A stretch of DNA of 64,000 bases from Cyanobium sp. ATX 6F1. Lineage in GTDB: Bacteria > Cyanobacteriota > Cyanobacteriia > PCC-6307 > Cyanobiaceae. Below the pieces are notes generated by a model. It ran no database searches and was not told where the DNA came from. It was given only the letters and a program-made list of their open reading frames with translations. A program made the translations under genes and the position numbers. The stretch spans positions 1 through 64,000 of the forward strand of contig NZ_JAGQCS010000006.1 in the NCBI RefSeq assembly GCF_024346315.1. The letters are read 5' to 3'. Shown piece after piece: positions 53,235-63,629 of this stretch. Within the stretch, counting starts at the first letter, position 1. Each line of letters starts with the position of its first letter.

Positions 53235-53782
53235 TGCCACTGCTCAATTCCATCACCACTCCCTACGCCGAAGCCTTTCTGCAGGTCGCTGACCAGCGTG
53301 GGGAAACCGATGAGGTGATTGCCCAGGCGAAGGAGCTTCTGGTCCTCTGGCACGAAACCCCCAGCCTCGGGGAGGCCCTGGCCTCGCCCGTGATCGAAGT
53401 GGAGGCCAAGAAGGACGTGCTGGTCAAGCTGTTTGCCGATCAGCTCACCCCCTCGTTCCTCAACCTGCTCAAGCTGCTCACCGACCGCTCACGCATCGGT
53501 GTGTTGGACGCTGTCCTCGAGCGTCTGTTGGAGCTCTACCGGGAACAGCGCCAGATCGCTCTGGCCACCGTCACCTCAGCCACCCCCCTCTCGGATGAGC
53601 AGCAGGCTCAGCTGAGCGCGAAGGTGCAGGCGGTTGCCGGCACCGACAAGGTTGAGATCAAGCTCCTGGTGGATCCCGCCCTGATCGGCGGCTTCATCAT
53701 CAGCCTCGGCTCCCAGGTGATCGACGCCAGCCTCTCGGGCCAGGTGCGTCGACTCGGTCTGGAGCTGGCCCGGGTGAGCTAG
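53234..53782 (+). CDS. atpH: ATP synthase F1 subunit delta
   Basis: A 182-residue subunit joining the stalk to the top of F1. The family motifs ITTPYAEAFLQVADQRG at the start and LLVDPALIGGFIISLGSQVIDASLSGQVRRL at the end are both present. It is immediately downstream of atpF and 75 bp before atpA. Confidence 0.96.
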   Translation: MPLLNSITTPYAEAFLQVADQRGETDEVIAQAKELLVLWHETPSLGEALASPVIEVEAKKDVLVKLFADQLTPSFLNLLKLLTDRSRIGVLDAVLERLLELYREQRQIALATVTSATPLSDEQQAQLSAKVQAVAGTDKVEIKLLVDPALIGGFIISLGSQVIDASLSGQVRRLGLELARVS

Positions 53783-53797
53783 CCACCACCCCCCTGA

Positions 53798-55375
<1,578 letters not shown>

Positions 55376-55388
55376 GCACCCCCATCCA

Positions 55389-56339
55389 ATGGCGAACCTC
55401 AAGGAAATCCGTGACCGGATCAGTTCGGTCAAGAACACCCGCAAGATCACCGAGGCCATGCGCCTGGTGGCCGCAGCCAAGGTGCGTCGGGCCCAGGATC
55501 AGGTGCTGCGCAGCCGACCCTTCGCCGACCGGCTCGCTCGGGTCCTGGAAAACCTCCAGGCGAACCTGAGCGGAGAAGGGGCCGATGTGCCCTTGTTGCA
55601 GAGCCGAGCGGTCTCCAGGATCACCTTGCTGGTGGTCACAGCCGATCGCGGCCTCTGTGGTGGCTACAACGCCAACATCATCAAGCGCACCGAGCTGCGC
55701 TTCGCCGAGCTCAAGGACCAGGGCTTCACCGTAGATCTGGTCCTGATTGGCCGCAAGGCGATCACCTACTTCCAGAACCGCTCCTATCCGATCCGGGCTA
55801 CCTTCACGGGCCTCGAGCAGGTGCCCAACGCCGATGAGGCCCGGGGCATCGCGGATGAAGTGTTGGCGGAGTTTCTTTCCGAGAGCACCGATCGGGTGGA
55901 GATCATCTACACCAAGTTCATCAACCTGGTGAGTTCCAACCCCGTTTCCCAGACCCTGCTGCCCCTCGACCCCCAGGGAATCGCCAGCCCTGACGACGAG
56001 ATCTTCCGCCTCACCACCCGCGAAGGTCGACTCCAGGTCGAAGTGGGCTCGGCTCCGGAGAACACTCAGCCGGTCCTGCCCTCGTCCTTCGTCTTTGAGC
56101 AGAGCCCGGCGCAACTGCTCAATGCGTTGCTGCCGCTGTATCTGCAGAACCAGCTGCTGCGCTCGCTTCAGGAGGCGGCCGCCAGTGAGCTGGCCAGCCG
56201 GATGACGGCCATGAACAACGCCAGCGACAACGCCAAGGCCTTGGCCAAGACCCTCACCCTCGATTACAACAAGGCCCGCCAGGCGGCGATCACCCAGGAA
56301 ATCCTCGAGGTGGTGGGTGGCTCCGCGGGAATGGGCTGA
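55389..56339 (+). CDS. atpG: ATP synthase F1 subunit gamma
   Basis: A 316-residue rotor shaft subunit (called atpC in some cyanobacteria). The N-terminal [35 protein letters not shown] and C-terminal [36 protein letters not shown] are conserved, with the cyanobacterial insertion in the middle. The redox cysteine pair of chloroplast gamma is not seen. Last gene of the operon; beta and epsilon are encoded elsewhere, as usual in cyanobacteria. Confidence 0.98.
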   Translation: MANLKEIRDRISSVKNTRKITEAMRLVAAAKVRRAQDQVLRSRPFADRLARVLENLQANLSGEGADVPLLQSRAVSRITLLVVTADRGLCGGYNANIIKRTELRFAELKDQGFTVDLVLIGRKAITYFQNRSYPIRATFTGLEQVPNADEARGIADEVLAEFLSESTDRVEIIYTKFINLVSSNPVSQTLLPLDPQGIASPDDEIFRLTTREGRLQVEVGSAPENTQPVLPSSFVFEQSPAQLLNALLPLYLQNQLLRSLQEAAASELASRMTAMNNASDNAKALAKTLTLDYNKARQAAITQEILEVVGGSAGMG

Positions 56340-56376
56340 TCTGAGCAACCTCCAAAGCGGTCCTGCTCCTTCTTTT

Positions 56377-56402
56377 CAGCCGGCTTTCGGGCCGGCTGTT
56401 TC
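56377..56402 (+). terminator. Terminator of the atp operon
   Basis: CAGCCGGC and GCCGGCTG form a perfect 8-bp stem around a 6-base loop, followed by TTTC. It lies 38 bp after the gamma stop codon. Confidence 0.85.
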
Positions 56403-56416
56403 GTAGGGTTCACTGG

Positions 56417-57187
56417 ATGGATGGCTCCCCACTTCGGCCCCTCTCGCTGCCGGAGCACCAGGGATTGGTGGTTTCACCCCTGTTCCCGCTGGCCCTGGGC
56501 AGCGCCCAGCTGCGGCTCGATCCGCTCGATCTGGCGGTGATGCTCCAGGACGTTCTGGCGCTGCGGGGTGAGGCAAGCGGCAACCCCGATCCCGATTGCG
56601 CCTGGACGGGGGATCTGCATGGGGTCGCTCAGCTGCACGAGCACCCCAGCTTTTCGAGCCTCTGCCGTCAGGTGGAGCAGCTGAGCCTGGCCTACCTGGA
56701 GCGGCTGGGCTTTGCCCTGGATCGTGTGGGCCTGCATCTGCAGCGCTGCTGGCCGGTGGTCAGCGAGCCCGGCCAGGGGGTGGGACGCCATCACCACCCC
56801 AACGCCCACCTGAGCGCGGTGGTTTACCTCAATGGCGATGGCAGCGGTGAGAGTGGTTGCCTGCGGCTGTATCCGCCCTGTCAGGTCAATGAGCTGGTGC
56901 CGGGGCTGGCGGTGGGCCACGGCGGGCCGATCCAGGTCGGTGGTGATCTCAACGCCCCCTGGGCGGAGGTGGCCCCCCGGGCTGGGCTGGTGGTGCTGTT
57001 CCCGGCGGCCACCGACCACGCTGTGGCGGGCAACGACGGCGAGGACCGGCGCTTCTCGATCAGTTTCGATTTCGTGCTCACCGCCCCCGCCGGCTCCCAA
57101 GCAGGTGGGCCCTCAGCGGAGTACCTGGCGCCCCATCCCAGCCAGTGGCGTCCCGTCGTCCAGGAAGATGGGCAGGTTGTGGACTGA
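56417..57187 (+). CDS. Putative 2-oxoglutarate/Fe(II)-dependent oxygenase
   Basis: A 256-residue protein. The jelly-roll iron site is suggested by GRHHHPNAHLSAVVYLNG (first metal His and acid-equivalent region), the distal histidine in ATDHAV and the 2OG-binding Arg in RRFSISFDF, as in the TIGR02466-type putative 2OG-Fe(II) oxygenases. The substrate is unknown. It begins only 15 bases after the atp operon terminator and is followed after 21 bp by a ferredoxin gene. Confidence 0.75.
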   Translation: MDGSPLRPLSLPEHQGLVVSPLFPLALGSAQLRLDPLDLAVMLQDVLALRGEASGNPDPDCAWTGDLHGVAQLHEHPSFSSLCRQVEQLSLAYLERLGFALDRVGLHLQRCWPVVSEPGQGVGRHHHPNAHLSAVVYLNGDGSGESGCLRLYPPCQVNELVPGLAVGHGGPIQVGGDLNAPWAEVAPRAGLVVLFPAATDHAVAGNDGEDRRFSISFDFVLTAPAGSQAGGPSAEYLAPHPSQWRPVVQEDGQVVD

Positions 57188-57208
57188 TCAGGCGCCCCAG
57201 GCAACCCC

Positions 57209-57532
57209 ATGAGTGACACCTTCACCGTGATCGCCCTGCTGCATGGCGCGGAGCACAGCTTCCCGTGCCGCAGTGACCAGACCGTGCTGGCGGCCGCCGA
57301 AGCCGCCGGGGTCCCCCTGCCCAGCTCCTGCTGCTCAGGGGTGTGCACCACCTGTGCGGCCTTGCTGCAGGAGGGTCAGGTGCACCAGCCCGACGCCATG
57401 GGTGTCAGCCAGGAGCTGCAGGCGAAGGGTTACGCCCTGCTCTGCGTCTCCACGCCGCTGAGCGATCTCAAGCTGCTGGCGGCCCAGGAGGATGCGCTCT
57501 ATGAAGCCCAGTTCGGTCAATTCCAGAAGTGA
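57209..57532 (+). CDS. Plant-type [2Fe-2S] ferredoxin
   Basis: A 107-residue ferredoxin with cluster ligands C41-x4-C46-x2-C49 (SSCCSGVCTTCAA) and Cys79 (YALLCVSTP). The C-terminal region differs from the photosynthetic PetF (longer acidic tail ending AQFGQFQK), indicating a specialised ferredoxin. Its stop overlaps the GTG of the next small gene by 4 bp. Confidence 0.92.
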   Translation: MSDTFTVIALLHGAEHSFPCRSDQTVLAAAEAAGVPLPSSCCSGVCTTCAALLQEGQVHQPDAMGVSQELQAKGYALLCVSTPLSDLKLLAAQEDALYEAQFGQFQK

Positions 57533-57702
57533 CGCTGGAGAGCCTGGAGCTCTGGTTCGAGCTGGCTCCTGGGCTCCTGAGGCCCCAGGTGCTGGCGGCC
57601 CTGGCGCCCCACGGCGAACCCCTGCGCTGGGCGCTCACGGCTGTGGAGGTTGAGGTGGACGGGGCACGGCGGGCGCGGCTGGAGGCGGTGGTGCTGCGGT
57701 GA
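57529..57702 (+). CDS. 57-residue hypothetical protein between ferredoxin and DUF3326
   Basis: An ORF from GTG 57529 (overlapping the ferredoxin stop as GTGA) to TGA 57700-57702 (overlapping the GTG of the DUF3326 gene). The predicted protein is soluble, with a helix-rich segment SLELWFELAPGLLRPQVLAALAP-like first half and a strand-rich VEVEVDGARRARLEAVV second half. I recognise no named family. Perfect 4-base overlaps at both ends argue that it is translated. Confidence 0.72.
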   Translation: MTLESLELWFELAPGLLRPQVLAALAPHGEPLRWALTAVEVEVDGARRARLEAVVLR

Positions 57703-58757
57703 GCAGCTTTCCCCCGCTGCCGACGGTGATGGTGATTCCCACCGGCATCGGTTGCCAGATCGGGGGCTATGCCGGCGATGGCTTGCCCAGTGCCCGGCTG
57801 CTGGCGGCGGCCAGCGGCTGCCTGATCACCCATCCCAATGTGATGAATGGTGCGGCGCTCTACTGGAGTGATCCGCGGATCCACTACGTGGAGGGCTGGG
57901 CCCTCGACCGTTTCGTGGCCGCTGAGCTGGCCCTGGTGCCGGTTCGCAGCCAACGGGTGGGGGTGTTGCTGGATGCGGCCATCGAGGACGACCTGCGGCT
58001 GCGGCACCGGCAGGTGATCGAGGCCTGCCGCAGCACGCTCGGACTGACCATCGGCCCGGTGATCACCACCGATGAGCCCCTGGAGGTCAGCCTCAGCGTG
58101 GGCCCCAGCGGCAGCAGCTGGGGCAGCCTGGGGCGGCCTGGGGCCTTGCTGGCGGCCGCTGAGCGCCTCAAGGCGGCGGGAGCCACGGCGATCGCCGTGG
58201 TGACGCGCTTCCCCGAGGCCCCCTCCTGCGAGGCCCTGGCCGCCTACCGAGGAGGTAGCGGGGTCGACGCCCTGGCCGGCGCCGAGGCCGTGATCAGCCA
58301 CCTGCTCGGGCGCCAGCTGGCGCTGCCCTGCGCCCATGCTCCGGCCCTGGAGCCCCTTCCCCTGGATCCCAGCCTGGATCCGCGGGCGGCGGCCGAGGAA
58401 ATCGGCACCACCTTCCTGCCCTGTGTGCTGGTGGGCCTGTCGAGGGCCCCGAACCTCTGGCCGATGGCCCCTGGGTGCCCCGCCCCACCTGCCGGAGCGC
58501 TCCTCGGCGAGCAGGTCGGTGCCGTGGTGGCCCCTGCCGGAGCCCTGGGGGGCGAGGCGGTGCTGGCGGCCCTGGACCGGGGCGTTCCGGTGATCGCCGT
58601 GGCCGGCAACCCATCGCTGCTGGCGGTCAGCGCCGAAGCCCTGGGGGTGACCGTGCTGCCGGCGGCCAGCTACGCCGAGGCGGCCGGCTGGGTGCTGGCC
58701 CTGAGGGAGGGCCTCGCTCCGGAGGCCCTGGGGCGACCGCTGCGGCCCCTGGGCTGA
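57699..58757 (+). CDS. DUF3326 family protein
   Basis: A 352-residue protein with the DUF3326 pattern: TVMVIPTGIGCQIGGYAGDGLPSARLLAAASGCLITHPNVMNGA near the N-terminus and a GAxGGEAVLAALDRGVPVIAVAGNPSLL segment near the C-terminus. The fold and function are unknown; conserved Gly- and Asn-rich loops suggest a ligand-binding enzyme. The start is GTG 57699, coupled to the preceding small gene. Convergent with ald (10-bp gap). Confidence 0.88.
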   Translation: MSSFPPLPTVMVIPTGIGCQIGGYAGDGLPSARLLAAASGCLITHPNVMNGAALYWSDPRIHYVEGWALDRFVAAELALVPVRSQRVGVLLDAAIEDDLRLRHRQVIEACRSTLGLTIGPVITTDEPLEVSLSVGPSGSSWGSLGRPGALLAAAERLKAAGATAIAVVTRFPEAPSCEALAAYRGGSGVDALAGAEAVISHLLGRQLALPCAHAPALEPLPLDPSLDPRAAAEEIGTTFLPCVLVGLSRAPNLWPMAPGCPAPPAGALLGEQVGAVVAPAGALGGEAVLAALDRGVPVIAVAGNPSLLAVSAEALGVTVLPAASYAEAAGWVLALREGLAPEALGRPLRPLG

Positions 58758-58767
58758 TGCACCAGGC

Positions 58768-59907
58768 TCAGCGCAGGCAGGCCATCGGATGGCGGGTGGG
58801 CAAGCCAAGCGCCTTGGCCACCCCGGGATGGCAGACATCTCCACTGATCGTGTTCAACCCCGACATCAGCTCGGGACGCTCGGTGATCGCCTCGACCAGG
58901 CCCCGGCCCGCGATGGCGAGGATGTAGGGCAGGGTGACGCTGACCAGGGCTTCGGTGGAGGTGTGGGGCACAGCGCCGGGCATGTTGCCGACGGCGTAGT
59001 GCTGCACCCCGTGGATGGTCAGCACCGGATCGGTGTGGGTGGTCTCGCGGCTGGTGGCGATGCAGCCCCCCTGGTCGATGGCCACGTCCACGATCACCGA
59101 CCCCGGCCGCATCTGGCGCACCAACTCCTCGTCGACGAGGCTCGGGGCACGGCCGCCCGGAGTCAGCACCGCGCCGATGAGCAGATCGGCCGACGGCACC
59201 AGCCGCTCCACCAGCCCCCGGCTGCTCACCAGGCTCACCAGGCGGCCGCGGCGGTCGGATTCCAGGTTGCGCAACCGCTGGGGGGAGTGATCGAGCAGCA
59301 GAACTTCGGCATCCATGGCCGCCGCCACCCGGGCCGCATGCCAGCCCACGGTGCCGGCCCCCAGCACCACCACCCGGGCCGGCCTGACGCCGGTGCAGCC
59401 ACCCATCAGCACACCTCGGCCGCCATGGGGTTTCTCCAGCAGGTGGGCCCCGACCTGGGCCGCCAGCCGTCCGGCGATCTCGCTCATCGGGGCCAGCAGC
59501 GGCAGACTGCCGTTCTCCAGTTGCACCGTTTCGTAGGCCACACCCGTGGTGCCCGCCTCCAGCAGGGCCCGGCCCACCTCCGGATAGGCGGCCAGGTGGA
59601 GGTAGGTGAACAGAACGAGGTCACTGCGCAGGAAAGGAAACTCCTCCACCTGGGGTTCCTTCACCTTGACCACCAGGTGGGCGGCCCAGGCCTCCTGGCG
59701 GTCCACCAGGCGGGCGCCGACGGCGGCGAAGGCCTCGTCGCTGATGCCGGCGCCGGCGCCGGCCCCGTGCTGGATGCGCACCTCCAGCCCATGGGCCACC
59801 AGTTCCCTGACGCCATCGGGTGTCAGGGCCACCCGCTGTTCGTCCCGTTTGATTTCGGAGGGAACTCCGATGCTGGCGATCGGAGCCGCCGGGCCGGAGG
59901 CTGACAT
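58768..59907 (-). CDS. ald: Alanine dehydrogenase
   Basis: A 379-residue NAD-dependent enzyme interconverting alanine and pyruvate plus ammonia. Visible are IGVPSEIKRDEQRVALTPDGV, the catalytic lysine in VVKVKEPQ, the histidine in FTYLHLA, the Rossmann motif VVVLGAGTVGWHAARVAAAM and VDVAIDQGGCIATSRETTH. A 70-base gap separates it from nadE upstream on the same strand, so it may have its own promoter. Confidence 0.97.
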   Translation of the reverse strand: MSASGPAAPIASIGVPSEIKRDEQRVALTPDGVRELVAHGLEVRIQHGAGAGAGISDEAFAAVGARLVDRQEAWAAHLVVKVKEPQVEEFPFLRSDLVLFTYLHLAAYPEVGRALLEAGTTGVAYETVQLENGSLPLLAPMSEIAGRLAAQVGAHLLEKPHGGRGVLMGGCTGVRPARVVVLGAGTVGWHAARVAAAMDAEVLLLDHSPQRLRNLESDRRGRLVSLVSSRGLVERLVPSADLLIGAVLTPGGRAPSLVDEELVRQMRPGSVIVDVAIDQGGCIATSRETTHTDPVLTIHGVQHYAVGNMPGAVPHTSTEALVSVTLPYILAIAGRGLVEAITERPELMSGLNTISGDVCHPGVAKALGLPTRHPMACLR

Positions 59908-59977
59908 GGGGTTGGGAAGCTCCTACCAGGTTGGCGACTCAGCCGGCTGATCGCCAACGAAGAACGGCATTCTCGCC

Positions 59978-61684
59978 TCAGTCGGCGGCGGCGATCGGCA
60001 TCCGCCAACCGGTTCCGAAGGCCCGGCGGCTCACCTTCAGCAGCGGCGGGGCCTGGCGGCGTTTGAATTCCGCTCGTCTCAGCAGTCGCTGCACCCTGTG
60101 GGCCAAGGCCGGGTCGATCCCCGCTTCAATCAGATCCTCCGGGCTGCGCAGCTCATCGATGTAGGCCGCGAGGACCGGATCAAGCACGGAGTAGTCGGGC
60201 AGGGAATCGCTGTCCTTCTGGTTTGGGCTGAGCTCGGCGCTCGGAGGTTTCTGGCGGATCGCCTCGCCGATCAAGGGGCCTTCGGCCGCCAGGCCGACCC
60301 GTTGTCGGGAAGGACCGGATTCAGGGGCGTCAAGCCAGGCGCAGAGGGCGAAGACGGTGCTCTTGTAGAGGTCGCCGATCACGGCCAGGCCGCCGTTCAT
60401 GTCGCCGTAAAGGGTGCAGTACCCCACGGCCAGCTCCGACTTGTTGCCCGTGGAGAGCAACAGCTGGCCCTGCTGGTTGGCCAGGGCCATCAGCAGGGTG
60501 CCCCTGATCCTGGACTGCAGGTTCTCGGCCGCCAGGCCCGTGGGCGGCCCAGCGAGGGGGCCATCCAGGGTTGAGGCGAACTGCTCCATCAGCGGCGCGA
60601 TCGCCACGGTGTGGTGGGCGATCCCGAGGGTGCCGGCCAGGGCCAGGGCGTCGCTGATCGATCCGGCGGAGCTGTAGGGGGAGGGCATCAGCAGGGCCTG
60701 CACGCGCTCCGGACCGAGGGCGGCCACGGCCAGGGCGGCCACCAGGGCCGAATCGATGCCGCCGCTCAAGCCCAGCAGCGCCCGCTGGAAGCCGCATTTG
60801 CGCGCGTAGTCCCGCAGCCCCAGCACCAACACCTTGAACAGCTGCTCCATCGCCGGCGGCAGGGCCGGAGTGGCGGTGGCCTGGAGCTCTCGCGGAGCCT
60901 CATCAACGTCGTAGGTCCAGAGGCCCAGGTCCTCCTCGGCGCAGGCCAGCTGCAGCCGCACGCTGCCGCCTGGATCGATCACGAAGCTGGAGCCGTCGAA
61001 CACCAGCTCGTCGTTGCCGCCCACCTGGTTGACGTAGACCACCGGGCAGCCCAGCCGCGCCGCCGCCGCCTGGGCCAGCTGGTGGCGCAGGGCCGCCTTG
61101 CCCTGGCCGAAGGGTGAGGCCGAGAGGTTGATCAGGAGCTCGGGGTGAAGCGGAATCAGTTCAGCGATCGGGTCGGGACCGGCCAGCCGCGGGATCGGCA
61201 GGGTTTCCTCCACCCAGAGGTCTTCGCAGATGGTGAGGCCCAATCGCCAGCGGCGACCTCCCACGGGTAACTCCAGCAGAGCGGGCTGGTCGGAGCTGCG
61301 GAAGTAGCGCCGCTCGTCGAAGACGTCGTAGCTGGGCAGCAGGCGCTTGCGGGCCACGATCCGCCACTGGCCCGCCTGCACCAGGGCGGCGGCGTTGAAC
61401 AGGCCAGGCTGCTGGCCCCCCGGCAGGGGCTCGCTCACCCCCAGCACCAGGTTCAGTTCGGACGGCAGTTGGCGCGCCAGTTCCCCCAGCAACTTGTCGT
61501 GCTCTCGCTGCAGGGCCGGGCGCAGCAGCAGGTCCCGCGGCGGGTAACCCCAGAGGGCCAGCTCGGGGGCCACCACCAGATCGGCGCCGGCAGCGGCCGC
61601 CTCAATGCAGCGCTGGGCCAGCCGCTCGGTGTTGCCACGCAAATCGCCCACCAGCGGATTGATCTGGGCCAGGGCGAGCCGCAT
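59978..61684 (-). CDS. nadE: Glutamine-dependent NAD+ synthetase
   Basis: A 568-residue two-domain enzyme. The N-terminal nitrilase domain releases ammonia with triad Glu41, Lys113 and Cys153 (TICEDLW); the C-terminal synthetase domain has the PP-loop SGGIDS at 307-312 and ends with the STGNKSELAVGYCTLYGDM and DYSVLDPVL motifs. It amidates NaAD to NAD+. Its ATG overlaps the nadD stop by one base (TGATG). Confidence 0.97.
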   Translation of the reverse strand: MRLALAQINPLVGDLRGNTERLAQRCIEAAAAGADLVVAPELALWGYPPRDLLLRPALQREHDKLLGELARQLPSELNLVLGVSEPLPGGQQPGLFNAAALVQAGQWRIVARKRLLPSYDVFDERRYFRSSDQPALLELPVGGRRWRLGLTICEDLWVEETLPIPRLAGPDPIAELIPLHPELLINLSASPFGQGKAALRHQLAQAAAARLGCPVVYVNQVGGNDELVFDGSSFVIDPGGSVRLQLACAEEDLGLWTYDVDEAPRELQATATPALPPAMEQLFKVLVLGLRDYARKCGFQRALLGLSGGIDSALVAALAVAALGPERVQALLMPSPYSSAGSISDALALAGTLGIAHHTVAIAPLMEQFASTLDGPLAGPPTGLAAENLQSRIRGTLLMALANQQGQLLLSTGNKSELAVGYCTLYGDMNGGLAVIGDLYKSTVFALCAWLDAPESGPSRQRVGLAAEGPLIGEAIRQKPPSAELSPNQKDSDSLPDYSVLDPVLAAYIDELRSPEDLIEAGIDPALAHRVQRLLRRAEFKRRQAPPLLKVSRRAFGTGWRMPIAAAD

Positions 61685-62316
61685 CAGCGCAGGGGGCGGG
61701 CGGCTGCAGGGCCGCCGGTGGCCGTGCCTGCCAGGCCATAGAGATTGTGTTTCCGCAGCACCGGCAGGAGCTCATCTGGGATCAAGGCTGGATCAGGCTG
61801 TTCGCGGATCTGGGAGCTGGCGGCGGCGGGGATCTCCAGGGGCAACACCTCAAGGTTGGCCCCCAGCTGGAGCAGGCGCTCCAGCTGTTCGGCTCGCAGG
61901 GGCCAGCCCTGGCGGGGCACAACCGCCAGTCGGCAGGCGGCCAGGATCCCAGCGGCGTCGTACCAGCGCGGCAGCTGATCCACCAGGTCGCTGCCAAGGA
62001 CGAACACCAGTTGGGCCCCAGGCCAGCGCCGCTGGGCTGAGCGAAGGCTTTCGATCGCCCGCGGGCTGCTGAGCGCCTGGTCGAGGATCAGGCGTGGGTT
62101 GGCCAGACCGCTCACCAGGGCCTGGAGCAACGCCGAGCGAACCGCCAGTGGCGCCCCGTGGTGCTTGAGAGGATTGTCGCTGGCGTAGGTGGCCACCAGC
62201 GGAAAATGGCGGGTGAGCCCCTCGAGCAGGGCCCGGTGGCCCAGGCTGGGGGGATCGGCACTGGTGCCGAACAGGGCCACGACCGCAGGGTCCGAGGAGC
62301 CGTTGGGTTCGCTCAT
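61684..62316 (-). CDS. nadD: Nicotinate-nucleotide adenylyltransferase
   Basis: A 210-residue nucleotidyltransferase making NaAD from NaMN. The T/HxGH-type site is FGTSADPPSLGH (residues 16-27, a divergent form of GGTFDPxHxGH), and the second motif is SSQIRE in place of ISSTxIR. It is directly upstream of nadE, the next enzyme in the pathway, which supports this over other adenylyltransferases. ATG 62316 is preferred to a start 45 bases upstream. Confidence 0.88.
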   Translation of the reverse strand: MSEPNGSSDPAVVALFGTSADPPSLGHRALLEGLTRHFPLVATYASDNPLKHHGAPLAVRSALLQALVSGLANPRLILDQALSSPRAIESLRSAQRRWPGAQLVFVLGSDLVDQLPRWYDAAGILAACRLAVVPRQGWPLRAEQLERLLQLGANLEVLPLEIPAAASSQIREQPDPALIPDELLPVLRKHNLYGLAGTATGGPAAARPLR

Positions 62317-63629
62317 GGCAACAAGGCCTGGAGCGGTGGAGCGGTGTCCAGCGTCTGCCACTGCACCAGCCAGCGTTGCACTTCAGGATCCTGGCGGGCC
62401 AGGCGGCGCAGCAGGGCGCCGGGGCGCGCGGCCCCCACCTGGGCGCCGCGCAGCAGTTCGCGGGCGGCCAGGCGCCCGGTGCGCCGGGTGGCCACCACCG
62501 CCAGGGCCACCTGGGCCAGGGCCACCGGCGCCGCCGGCGCCAGGCTCAACCCGCCGCTGAGCGGGGCCGCGAGCACCAGCATCTGGCGCAAGGCGCCCAG
62601 CAGCAGCTGGATCCCCAGCTGGGCGCCCCCCAGCAAGGCGCTCTGGGCCGAGATCCGCCCGAGCATCAGCCGGGCCTGGGGGCCATCGAGCTGCAATCCA
62701 TAGAGACGGCAGAGCTGAACCACCAAGGTGGTGTCCAGGGCCAGGGCACCGGCCACATCCAGGAGCACCAGAGGGTTGGCCGCGACGCTGGTGGCCTTGA
62801 GGGCGGCGAAGCGGCCGATCAGGCCCCGGGCGGCCTCGCGGCCGTGGCCCAGCCGCCAGTGGTGCAGACGCTGGCTGAAGCGGTCCGCGGCCCGCAGGCT
62901 GTTGAGGGCCAACAGCAACAGGCCACTGCGCCGGAGCAGGGCGGTGAGCTGTTCTTGCAGCGGTTCGATCCGGGCCGGCTCCCGCTCGCTGCGCACCCGT
63001 CCATCGGCCAGCAGGGTGGCGCGGCGGGGGGCGGCGGCCACCGTCACCAGCTCCAGAGCGGCCGCCGCCGCCGGCAGCCGGCGGCGGATGCTGGCCTCCA
63101 GGTCGCCCAACTCATCGCTGGGCCAGCAGTCGCTGCGGTTGAGCACCAGCATCAGGGGGGTGCCGCCCCGGAGCAGGGCCTCGAGGGCCTCCAACTCGGG
63201 GGCCGTCAGGTCGCCATCGAGCACGAACAGCACCAGATCGGCCCCCAGGGCCACCCGGGCCGCCAACCGCTGGCGAGCGCTGGCGGCGATCTCATCGATC
63301 CCGGGGGTGTCCACGAGCTCCACCCGTTCCAGCCCAGTGATCGCTTGCTTCCAGGGGGCGTGCTCCTGACGGCGGGTGCAGCCGTGGGCCACGTCGGTGG
63401 CGAAACGCCCCTCCCCCAGCAGGGCATTGAGCAAGCTGGATTTGCCCACCCCCACCCGGCCGAACACCGCCACCCGCAGGCGCCGTTGGCGCAGGCGCTC
63501 CAACTGGGCATCCAGGGCGGCCAGCTCAGGCCCCAACACGGAGCGTTCCCGGGGCGAGAGCCTCAGCTCCGGGCGCCAGCGCTCCAGCAGGGCGGTGCAG
63601 CGTTCGGGGCTGGGGGGGGTGGCGGTCAT
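62313..63629 (-). CDS. Dynamin/Era-like GTPase with DUF697-type membrane domain
   Basis: A 438-residue protein. The GTPase domain has G1 GRVGVGKS (57-64), G3 DTPG (107-110) and G4 NRSD (164-167). From about residue 290 onward are hydrophobic helices (ATSVAANPLVLLDVAGALALDTTLVVQLCRLYG) typical of the DUF697/YcjF-like domain. The role is unknown; related proteins act at membranes. ATG 63629 follows the family start; it overlaps nadD by 4 bp and the CBS gene by 4 bp. Confidence 0.87.
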   Translation of the reverse strand: MTATPPSPERCTALLERWRPELRLSPRERSVLGPELAALDAQLERLRQRRLRVAVFGRVGVGKSSLLNALLGEGRFATDVAHGCTRRQEHAPWKQAITGLERVELVDTPGIDEIAASARQRLAARVALGADLVLFVLDGDLTAPELEALEALLRGGTPLMLVLNRSDCWPSDELGDLEASIRRRLPAAAAALELVTVAAAPRRATLLADGRVRSEREPARIEPLQEQLTALLRRSGLLLLALNSLRAADRFSQRLHHWRLGHGREAARGLIGRFAALKATSVAANPLVLLDVAGALALDTTLVVQLCRLYGLQLDGPQARLMLGRISAQSALLGGAQLGIQLLLGALRQMLVLAAPLSGGLSLAPAAPVALAQVALAVVATRRTGRLAARELLRGAQVGAARPGALLRRLARQDPEVQRWLVQWQTLDTAPPLQALLP

